64,000 nucleotides of DNA from JAHWKS01 sp964458385 (GTDB lineage Bacteria > Planctomycetota > Planctomycetia > Pirellulales > Pirellulaceae). The translations under genes and the position numbers were made by a program. Under the pieces are notes generated by a model. The model did no database searches, was not told the origin of the DNA, and was given only the letters and a program-made list of their open reading frames with translations. Below are positions 7,751 through 14,773 of the stretch, in pieces. Numbering within the stretch: position 1 is the first letter of the stretch; every line of letters begins with the position of its first letter. The stretch spans positions 7,267 to 71,266 of the forward strand of contig CAYWIS010000005.1 in NCBI GenBank assembly GCA_964458385.1, read 5' to 3'.

Positions 7751-9229
7751 TTACTTTCCGTGATACGCGCTCGGCAACTTGGCTTGAGGCGCCGCCCGGT
7801 CATCGACATCGATCGCGTGAACGGGAATCCCGTCGGCGAAATCGGCCTTCTGGGCAACTTTTCCGTCTGGTCCCCACCATGTCCATTGGCCGGCAGGTTT
7901 TCCATCAACGTATTCGCCTACCGAGGCTTTCAGACCGTTCTCATGCCACCAGGTCCACGAACCGTGAGACAAACCATCGCGGTAACTTCCCTCGGTGCGT
8001 TTTTGGCCGTTGGGATAATACCAAGTGAACTCTCCTTCGGGCTTGCCATATTTGAACCGGCCTTCAACCTGCACTTGGCCGTTGGGATGCCAACTTGTCC
8101 ATGCGCCGTGTCGGTCAGCTTTGCCTTCCGGAGTGAAATCCGCCAATCGGCAGTTCCACCAATCGTCCTCCTTGGAAATTACCATCTTGGGAGATAGGTA
8201 GTCCCCCGTCGACTTGCGGCGATTGGGGCCATAGTATTCGGTCTTGGTTTCCACTTTACGCCCGTCGCGATACTCTTCCTTGGCGGCAAGGCTACCGTCT
8301 GGGCGCCACGTGAGAATGTCGTCGACGGCCACGCCATCGCGGAAAGTGATTTGCTGCATTTTCCGGCCGTTAGCGTGATACCACGTGGCTACGCCATTGC
8401 GTAACCCGTTGGCGAATTCGATTTCGCTGATCTTGCGCCCTTGTGCGTCACTGATGGTCCAAACACCGTGAAGCTTTCCATTCTGGAGTGGAGCTTCCGA
8501 AATGAAGGGACCTCGAAACTGGTTGTAGGGCGGAGTCGAAAATAATGGCGACTCATTCGCCTTCAATACCCGACGCCAAACGCCATGACGGACGCCGTGT
8601 CGATATTCACCTTCGGCGATTAGTTCGCCTTGAAGGTTCCATTCCTTCCAAGTGCCATGATTGATGAAGTTCCCCTCGCTATCTTGGGTGACTTCACGCG
8701 CGATTTTCAGGCTCCCGTTGGGGTAGCGCTCCTGCACAAGGTCCGTTTGCGGCACTTCGGCCGGAATCGGCGCCGAAATATTGACTTCCGGAATGTCATC
8801 GATGGCGTGGAGTTGCGGTGGTTCAGCGCCTTGGGTTTCAAGCCGCTCGCTGCCGGGCGCCAGCAGAGGAGCCACTCCGTCGTCATTAATGCGTACCGTC
8901 CAACCATCCGACGCGGCTTGGTCGTCGCTCTGCACCGTTTCAAGCGTTGCCTCGTCCGTAGGCATCGGAGCTGATGTTACGGGCGCTGCGAGAGTTACCG
9001 GCGGCTGGGGTTGCGCCGGTTCGTCAGGAAATGTAAACGGAGGCGCCGGGGGCAGATCATCGGCGTCCGCCGTATGCCCGGCCACCCGAATGGGCCCGGA
9101 AAGTACGCTCACCATCAATTTACGTGGAGGTGCGATTTCGTCGCCAATTGCCGCAAGTTCGCCCGACGCCAAAATGACGCAAAGGGGCAGGGCAAGACGC
9201 CTTTTCCATTGTGTACGAGATTGGGTCAT
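7751..9229 (-). CDS. exported YwqK/MORN-type repeat protein
   Basis: A 492-residue protein with an N-terminal signal peptide (LALPLCVILASGELAA). After a Pro-rich region to about 165, residues ~170-475 hold roughly eight repeats of the W-Y-x-N-G-x-x-x-x-x-G-x-Y-x-x-G-x-x-x-G-x-W type, for example RHGVRHGVWRRV, YHANGRK and YPNGQKRTEGSYRDG. Database names call this family YwqK antitoxin or MORN repeat variant, but nothing toxin-like lies nearby and the protein is exported. A beta-hairpin scaffold for binding partners or envelope surfaces is more likely. ATG 9229 has CAGGAG ten bases upstream. Two hairpins, one a terminator, follow the stop. Confidence 0.85.
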   Translation of the reverse strand: MTQSRTQWKRRLALPLCVILASGELAAIGDEIAPPRKLMVSVLSGPIRVAGHTADADDLPPAPPFTFPDEPAQPQPPVTLAAPVTSAPMPTDEATLETVQSDDQAASDGWTVRINDDGVAPLLAPGSERLETQGAEPPQLHAIDDIPEVNISAPIPAEVPQTDLVQERYPNGSLKIAREVTQDSEGNFINHGTWKEWNLQGELIAEGEYRHGVRHGVWRRVLKANESPLFSTPPYNQFRGPFISEAPLQNGKLHGVWTISDAQGRKISEIEFANGLRNGVATWYHANGRKMQQITFRDGVAVDDILTWRPDGSLAAKEEYRDGRKVETKTEYYGPNRRKSTGDYLSPKMVISKEDDWWNCRLADFTPEGKADRHGAWTSWHPNGQVQVEGRFKYGKPEGEFTWYYPNGQKRTEGSYRDGLSHGSWTWWHENGLKASVGEYVDGKPAGQWTWWGPDGKVAQKADFADGIPVHAIDVDDRAAPQAKLPSAYHGK

Positions 9230-9629
9230 AACGGAGTACTCCTGTCGCGAGGATTCTGGCCCTGATCAAAACGCGTCGCCACGCCGTTGTCTGACGCCCC
9301 TCGACGCACGGAAGGATGTCGCCCATTTGCGCCCTGCATTAGGAGCGACCCACGCATTTGATCGGTTATGCGCAAGCGTTACTTAGAGACTCTTGCTTAC
9401 AAGCCGAAAAACCCTATTTTCCCTCAATCTTTCATTGTGTTCCCTAGGTTCCCCAGACTTCCCTGTTTTTTGGCGGTAACTCGTCCAACACGCGACGACG
9501 GACCTGCGCCCTACGTTGACGGAACCGATTTCTCTTTGCGCGGACCTCTCAAATGCGTAAAGTCGGGCGCCAACAATTCTCGAAAGCTTTCGTCCCTTGG
9601 CGAGATCGAGTTTGACGCCGCCAGTAGTC
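9230..9629. other. 400-base divergent intergenic region
   Basis: This lies between the YwqK-like gene (minus) and the YiiX-like gene (plus), so it should hold both promoters. I see no promoter that stands out, no RNA gene and no repeat. Open frames cross it but look like chance. Confidence 0.4.
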
Positions 9630-10478
9630 ATGTTTCGGTTGCCCATTCAGACGCACACGCTACGTTGCCCTCTCTTCCGAATTGTGGTGCTAGCGCTAGG
9701 TCTATGTGGCTGGTGCGGCTGCTCTGCGACGTCAACATACACGACTCCGGCGGGCCTCTTCGTATTGGCAGAGCGGCCGTCGCGCGATCTTCAAAAGGAG
9801 AGCCTCCGCAAACAATGGGAGGCTTGGGGAAGACAGAATTTATGCGATGGCGACGTCGTTTTCGTGATGGGCGAAAGCCGAATCCTGATGGGATTCCTCA
9901 ACTTCTCCAAGTTTTCAGCGGAGATTGCCGAGAGCGATTACTCCCACGTTGGCGTAATCGCGATCGAGGATGGAGAGCCGGTCGTTTACGACATTATTTC
10001 GGAGGGAGCGTTGCGTCGTCCGTGGGGGCAGTACGTGACAGACGGACGCGTGTGGGCGATAGCCGTGCGGCGATTGCACCCGGCGTATCGCGATTGCATT
10101 CCGGCTGCGGTCGAGTTTTGTCGACGCGTTTATCGGGAACAGCCAAAATTTGATGAAGAATTTCGCCCCAATAATGGGCGCTATTATTGTGCAGAGCTTG
10201 TAGAAACTGCGTTCCGGCAGGCGGGGCAGCCGTTATGCGATCCTATCCGGATCAAGGATCTCCCAGGATTTCACCGCCTTTCGCCGCTCACCATTCACCT
10301 TGTCGAAGCGACCACATCGCTTACTCGCGATCAAGAAGTGGTCATGCCCGGTAACGCGACGTACGGAATTTGGTCGTGTCCCCTGTTGTTGACAGTGCTA
10401 GAAAAGACGGATTCCAAGTCGCCGCCGCCGCTTGCTCCGATCGCCCGGCTGCCTAGGGATGTTCAACCATTGCGCTAG
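9630..10478 (+). CDS. YiiX/YebB-like cysteine hydrolase lipoprotein
   Basis: A 282-residue lipoprotein: a hydrophobic signal segment (17-27) ends at lipobox Cys31 (GWCGC). The mature part matches the YiiX/YaeF permuted papain-like group of NlpC/P60 relatives. GDVVFVM (74-80) begins the fold, His106 sits in DYSHVGVI, and the nucleophile Cys187 in RYYCAELVETAF, with histidine before cysteine, the permuted order. Such enzymes are thought to cut peptidoglycan peptides or acyl/amide bonds; the substrate here is unknown. ATG 9630 starts just before the signal peptide; an in-frame TTG at 9597 is less likely. Stand-alone gene, convergent with the next. Confidence 0.82.
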   Translation: MFRLPIQTHTLRCPLFRIVVLALGLCGWCGCSATSTYTTPAGLFVLAERPSRDLQKESLRKQWEAWGRQNLCDGDVVFVMGESRILMGFLNFSKFSAEIAESDYSHVGVIAIEDGEPVVYDIISEGALRRPWGQYVTDGRVWAIAVRRLHPAYRDCIPAAVEFCRRVYREQPKFDEEFRPNNGRYYCAELVETAFRQAGQPLCDPIRIKDLPGFHRLSPLTIHLVEATTSLTRDQEVVMPGNATYGIWSCPLLLTVLEKTDSKSPPPLAPIARLPRDVQPLR

Positions 10479-10669
10479 GCAAATGGTTGTTCGACCATAA
10501 GTCCGACGTGAGCATTGATCGCGAGTTCGTCGTTGTCGTCGGCGACGCGCGGCCGACGTTCCCGAAGTCTCCACCTCGACTGGGAACGCGTGGCATTCGA
10601 ACGTTGGGGCGGGGTGTTCTGGTTGCGTCCTTGCCAACCGATGAGCCATCGCACGGAAGGAACCGAAGA

Positions 10670-12547
10670 TCACTCCTCGTTCCCCTGAGTGCGGCCCATC
10701 GCAATATCGAACTCACCAATCGCGGGAACCATCATTGCCGCTGTGGCGAAACCATATGCGCCGGCGGTAACCAGGAATACCGTCAATTCACGATTACCTA
10801 ACAGAAAACTGGTGATGGCGAAGAACGTGGCGAACGGCGCAATAAGCGATGCCGCTGCAATCGCCGCCGATGGATTCCTCGAGCCTAGCGCAAGGTACAT
10901 GCCCACGGCTCCTCCCATGATGAACGCCAGGAACGGCGCCAGTTGCACCTGAAACGAACCACTGAAGGAAATCATCATCAAGATGCACGTTACAACGCCC
11001 AGAAACAGAAAGAACACCGTTCCCAGACTGACGGAAATGGCGGTCCGGCTGCTCGAGTAGATCATGCCGCAGTGGATTCCGAGCATGGCTGCGAACAGGA
11101 AGATCACGGCCAGACCACCAAGCAAGTAGAGGAGATTCTCCCCTTCCAGGCGTCCCGACCACCACAAGTATAGACATAAGAGTAAAGGCAGGATCACCAT
11201 TAAACGCGTGACCCAAAACACGCCGCCTAGCTTGCCCAGGATGAATTCGCGAGGCGTAAGGTCGGTTGCCAACAAAAGGTCCAGCGATCGTCCATCACGT
11301 TCATTCGTGATGGCTGTCACGGCAAGCGCATTGACGATCACCAGGCTTACCACAAGAAGAGGCGCCATTACGAGCGCTCCAGACGGAATCGTCGTTCCCG
11401 CTTCATCGCGAGGCACGGCGTCACTAGCGCCAATCGTCCACCACAGGGCCGCCGCCGCTAACACAAATAAGAGGACGTAAGCGGCGTGCACCACCAGAAT
11501 CTTTTTGCCGTAGGCCCATGTACGCATCTCGCGCCAGAGCACGGGATTGTCCCACACGCGGCGGTGACGCGTTGCGTGGCGACCTTCGCGAAGTTGTACG
11601 TCGACATGGCCTTCACGTGCGGTGTCGGCGGATATTCCCGTCGAAGGATGTCCAGCGCCATGTGCGGGCAGCGTCACCGATGTATCACGATCGACGCTCC
11701 AAATGGTTGCAATGCTTTCGGGCTCCCGTTGCTGAGCGCGTACCTCGCGTGATGGATTCCAAATACGCACCCGCCAAATCGCGATTGCATTGAAAAGAAC
11801 CGCAGCTAGCGATCCGACCAACACAAACAGCCCTCCGCCGCTAAGGATGCCAAGGCCCGAGCTCTGATGCAGCGCAGGTCGGGCCGCCTCCATGACGGCC
11901 CGAAATGGATGAAACCCCGCCGCCCACGCTTCGTTGGAGATTCCCCAGGCCATTGCATCACTGCGATAGACCGCTTCTCCAACGCCCAACCAAAACACAA
12001 TGGCCAGCGCGGTTATGGCCAGGGTTTGGAACGTCTTCTCTCGCCACAGGGCAATTGTCGAAGCGAGACTGCCCGCCGCAATGCCCGCGACTAAAGTAAC
12101 AAGGAAGACGCGGGCCACCTGACCGAACGACACGCCGCCAAACAAGGTCGTCAACATAAAGACTGGCAACCCGGCCGCGAGCATCACTGCTACGTTGAGC
12201 AGACTGGCCAGCAACTTGCCCAACACCAACTCGCTGTTGGTTAATCGCGTCATAAGCAAGAGGATTAACGTGCGGCGGTCCTTCTCTAGGGCGACCGTGC
12301 TCGCGGCGAGCAATGCCGAGAAAAAGATCACAAGCGCCATTTGCAGCGGCGCCATGACGCGAAATAGCACCGAACCAAAATGCGCCATATCGCCAATGTT
12401 GCGAATGACCTGTGTGCCCGCGACAATAAGCCACGCGGTACACATCAAGGTGAATAGGGCCGTAACGTACACAGCCCGGTAGAGGTAGAAGCGACTACGA
12501 CGCGGGCTCGTGACGGTTTCTCGCGCAAAGATGGGACCGACAAACAA
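10670..12547 (-). CDS. ABC-2 type permease with two permease cores
   Basis: A 625-residue membrane protein from the TTG at 12547, which follows GGGGGAG nicely; longer in-frame starts up to 12691 add a basic non-conserved leader. It has two similar halves. Each opens with an amphipathic segment (GPIFARETVTSPRRSRF; NPVLWREMRTWAYGKK). Each then carries a related motif, DRRTLILLLMTRLTNSELVLG and DGRSLDLLLATDLTPREFI, followed by several membrane helices, as in NatB/GldF-type permeases. The partner ATPase is not adjacent. It probably exports or flips an unknown substrate. Family call is good; the fused double core is worth noting. Confidence 0.8.
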   Translation of the reverse strand: MFVGPIFARETVTSPRRSRFYLYRAVYVTALFTLMCTAWLIVAGTQVIRNIGDMAHFGSVLFRVMAPLQMALVIFFSALLAASTVALEKDRRTLILLLMTRLTNSELVLGKLLASLLNVAVMLAAGLPVFMLTTLFGGVSFGQVARVFLVTLVAGIAAGSLASTIALWREKTFQTLAITALAIVFWLGVGEAVYRSDAMAWGISNEAWAAGFHPFRAVMEAARPALHQSSGLGILSGGGLFVLVGSLAAVLFNAIAIWRVRIWNPSREVRAQQREPESIATIWSVDRDTSVTLPAHGAGHPSTGISADTAREGHVDVQLREGRHATRHRRVWDNPVLWREMRTWAYGKKILVVHAAYVLLFVLAAAALWWTIGASDAVPRDEAGTTIPSGALVMAPLLVVSLVIVNALAVTAITNERDGRSLDLLLATDLTPREFILGKLGGVFWVTRLMVILPLLLCLYLWWSGRLEGENLLYLLGGLAVIFLFAAMLGIHCGMIYSSSRTAISVSLGTVFFLFLGVVTCILMMISFSGSFQVQLAPFLAFIMGGAVGMYLALGSRNPSAAIAAASLIAPFATFFAITSFLLGNRELTVFLVTAGAYGFATAAMMVPAIGEFDIAMGRTQGNEE

Positions 12548-12770
12548 GGCGATGCTCCCCCAAGAGTGAGGAGAATAAGCGTTAGTGTATCTGGCGGGTT
12601 TGATTATACCCCACCGCTTTATACGTTGCCGAGAGGCCAACTGCCTTGCGTTCCGAAACTGTCTCCACGCCGGAGAAGAAGGCACGCTCACAGAATTTTT
12701 TACACAATAAGTCGAGGCCCATGCGCATCTAATTATTGTCGCAATTGGTGATTAACGAGGATTTCTGTCC

Positions 12771-13298
12771 TTGGCGGCGCCTGACCAGGAAAAACTCGAT
12801 CCGGCGGTCGTGGCCGCGCTATACATCGAACACGAAACCGAACTGAAACGGTTTTTGTGGGGTGTGTTGCGCGACAGCGCATTAGTGCAGGATGTCCTGC
12901 AGGCGGCGTTCGTCAAAATGATCGAGTGCGGTCACACCGCGGCTGAGGAGGCGCGCAAGGCGTGGCTTTTTCGCGTCGCCTACCATGAGGCCTTGGCCCT
13001 TCGCCGCCGCCAATTGGTGGGCGAAAAGGCCACCCGCATGTTTGCCGACTGCCATAACCCCACGCACGCCACCGTCGATGAGCCTTTGATTCAATTGGAA
13101 TCGATCCGAATCGTTCGCGAAGCGCTGGACGAACTGCCGGAGGAACAGCGCCGCGTGGTGGTCATGCGAATTTACGAAGAGAAGACATTTGGCGAAATCG
13201 CCAAAGAAACGGGCGTGCCCCTGGGCACCGCACTTGGGAGAATGCGGTTAGCAATGGGAAAGTTGCGGCAGGCGATGTCCAAATTCCATGAACTATGA
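12771..13298 (+). CDS. ECF RNA polymerase sigma factor
   Basis: A 175-residue sigma-70 family protein of the ECF group. Region 2 spans about residues 10-85 (LYIEHETELKRFLWGVLRDS, then QDVLQAAFVKMIE and KAWLFRVAYHEALALRRR). Region 4 spans about 110-170 (LDELPEEQRRVVVMRIYEE, then FGEIAKETGVPLGTALGRM, a helix-turn-helix). The TTG start at 12771 has GAGG ten bases upstream; no ATG gives a full region 2. Its stop overlaps the next start as ATGA, so the two are translationally coupled. It heads an operon of five genes and probably autoregulates it, as is usual for ECF factors. Confidence 0.93.
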   Translation: MAAPDQEKLDPAVVAALYIEHETELKRFLWGVLRDSALVQDVLQAAFVKMIECGHTAAEEARKAWLFRVAYHEALALRRRQLVGEKATRMFADCHNPTHATVDEPLIQLESIRIVREALDELPEEQRRVVVMRIYEEKTFGEIAKETGVPLGTALGRMRLAMGKLRQAMSKFHEL

Positions 13299-14014
13299 TT
13301 GATCCCAGCCGAAACTCCGATCTTGATTGGATAGCGTTGCAGTACGTCTCAGGCATCTTGTCTGAAGATGACTTGCAAAAGTTTGAGCAACGGTTGGTGC
13401 ACTCCCAGGAGGCCCGCGAAGCTGTGGCCCGAGCGGTTGAAATAACCCTCGCCGTCAAGTCCGCATGCCGCGATTACGCCGTCAAGCCGCTGTTGTCGCC
13501 GGTGCGAGCTGATTCTCGCCTGGGAACCGCAACACACCAGGGGCGCGATTTCAGCATCAGACGCCGACGGTCTCGCACCGTATTGGCGGTAGGTGCTTGC
13601 GTCCTATTCGCGATTGGCTGGCAGGCGACCGTATGGCTAAACCATAGGGGCGGCTTGCCTTCGCAGGACGTCGTGGTTGCTGTGCACGATGAGCTGATAC
13701 GCGACCATCGGCATATCAACCCTCATAAGACGCCCGGCGACTTAGCGCTTCTTTGGACCGAAATGCGGCTTTTGGGAGAACGCGAAAACGACGAGGACGC
13801 CCACGTATTTGAGAACGAAAGCGACGAGGGAGAAACAATGGCGGACCTTGACGCGGCCGTTGAGGAGCTTGACTCGCCGAGTTGGATGCTTATCGCCATT
13901 GCCGGTATGCAAGAGACGCGGCGTGAAAACAGTGACGCAACACCCGAAGAGGACACGGCAGGCGCTATGCCCGAGGCACTGCCAAACGCAGCAGCCGGAG
14001 ATAACGAGGGGTAG
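13295..14014 (+). CDS. membrane anti-sigma-like protein
   Basis: A 239-residue protein coupled to the sigma gene by an ATGA overlap. The N-terminus (QYVSGILSEDDLQKFEQRLVH, about 13-33) has the helical layout of anti-sigma domains but lacks the zinc-binding HxxxCxxC. One membrane helix lies near 91-109 (TVLAVGACVLFAIGWQATVW), after an arginine cluster, which puts the C-terminal acidic half outside. The position, topology and N-terminal pattern point to an anti-sigma factor that holds the ECF protein at the membrane. I infer the function from context; sequence identity to a named family is weak. Confidence 0.65.
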   Translation: MIDPSRNSDLDWIALQYVSGILSEDDLQKFEQRLVHSQEAREAVARAVEITLAVKSACRDYAVKPLLSPVRADSRLGTATHQGRDFSIRRRRSRTVLAVGACVLFAIGWQATVWLNHRGGLPSQDVVVAVHDELIRDHRHINPHKTPGDLALLWTEMRLLGERENDEDAHVFENESDEGETMADLDAAVEELDSPSWMLIAIAGMQETRRENSDATPEEDTAGAMPEALPNAAAGDNEG

Positions 14015-14019
14015 ATTGT

Positions 14020-14703
14020 ATGCGACGTTGGTTTGGTTGGATCTTCTCAATTGCNNNNNNNNNNTTGAGAGCGAGCGCGCGGAGTGTGTCCTCCATGTCG
14101 TCAGAAGCGTCAAGCGTCGCTTCTCAGCACGAACCGCCTCAACCATCTGGCCAGAGTCGTCGCGCGCTGCTCCTGTTGACGCCCGAGCGAGAAGCGGCAG
14201 CCCTGACGTTTGTTGAACGTCATCATCGCGAGCTAGTCGACATATTACGGTATCTCAAGGAAGAGCGGCCCAAAGCGTACGAGCAGGCGATGTTGGAGCT
14301 GTTTCGCGTTAGCGAGAGACTTGCTCAACATCAAATGCAAAGCGATGAACGATACGAAATCGAGTTGGCCCTTTGGAAGATCGAGTCGCGCATCGAATTG
14401 TTAGCTGCGCGTTTGAAGATGGCGGGCTTGGATTCACCCGCAGGGCAAACTCTGGCGCCACAACTGGAAAAGCTCTTAGAGCAACGGCTTGAACTGCGCA
14501 TGAAGCGCTTAGCATGGGAGCGATGCAGGATTGCTGAACGCATGGAGAGGATCGATCGGCAAATCGAACATGCCCGGGTCCATCGTGAACAGAACTTACG
14601 ACGCGAGTTTGAACGTCTCGTGACGGGGCCGAGTCGCAAGGCGGTAAGCACGTCAGCGCCGCGGGTCAAATCAGACGGCGACGAACGGCAAACGCCTCGC
14701 TAA
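14020..14703 (+). CDS. coiled-coil protein of sigma operon, interrupted by gap
   Basis: About 227 residues as drawn, but ten Ns cut it at residue 12-15, so the true length and N-terminal frame are unknown. ATG 14020 follows GAGGGG and begins MRRWFGWIFSI, which looks like the start of a signal or anchor helix. From about 47 (LLLTPEREAAALTFVERHH) to the end it is highly charged and helical, with heptads through about 60-200, so probably a periplasmic coiled coil. I know similar small genes between anti-sigma and DUF1549/DUF1553 genes in planctomycetes, but none with a tested function. An alternative start is ATG 14095, after the gap. Confidence 0.6.
   Translation: MRRWFGWIFSIXXXXLRASARSVSSMSSEASSVASQHEPPQPSGQSRRALLLLTPEREAAALTFVERHHRELVDILRYLKEERPKAYEQAMLELFRVSERLAQHQMQSDERYEIELALWKIESRIELLAARLKMAGLDSPAGQTLAPQLEKLLEQRLELRMKRLAWERCRIAERMERIDRQIEHARVHREQNLRREFERLVTGPSRKAVSTSAPRVKSDGDERQTPR
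14055..14064. other. assembly gap (10 N)
   Basis: Ten Ns, a placeholder of unknown real length, near the 5' end of the coiled-coil gene at 14020. The N-terminal sequence of that protein cannot be trusted across it. Confidence 0.99.
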
Positions 14704-14773
14704 CGGCGCGTCCCGTTCTTTTCAATCGAACGCTACCGTACATTCCGCGCTTGACACGATTCCGGAGGAGATC

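Noticed and set aside
7751..9229. Toxin-antitoxin system, from the YwqK antitoxin name
   Set aside because: The protein is exported and no toxin gene is adjacent.
9368..10153. 261-codon plus-strand open frame
   Set aside because: It overlaps the YiiX-like gene in another frame and has no recognisable domain or start signal.
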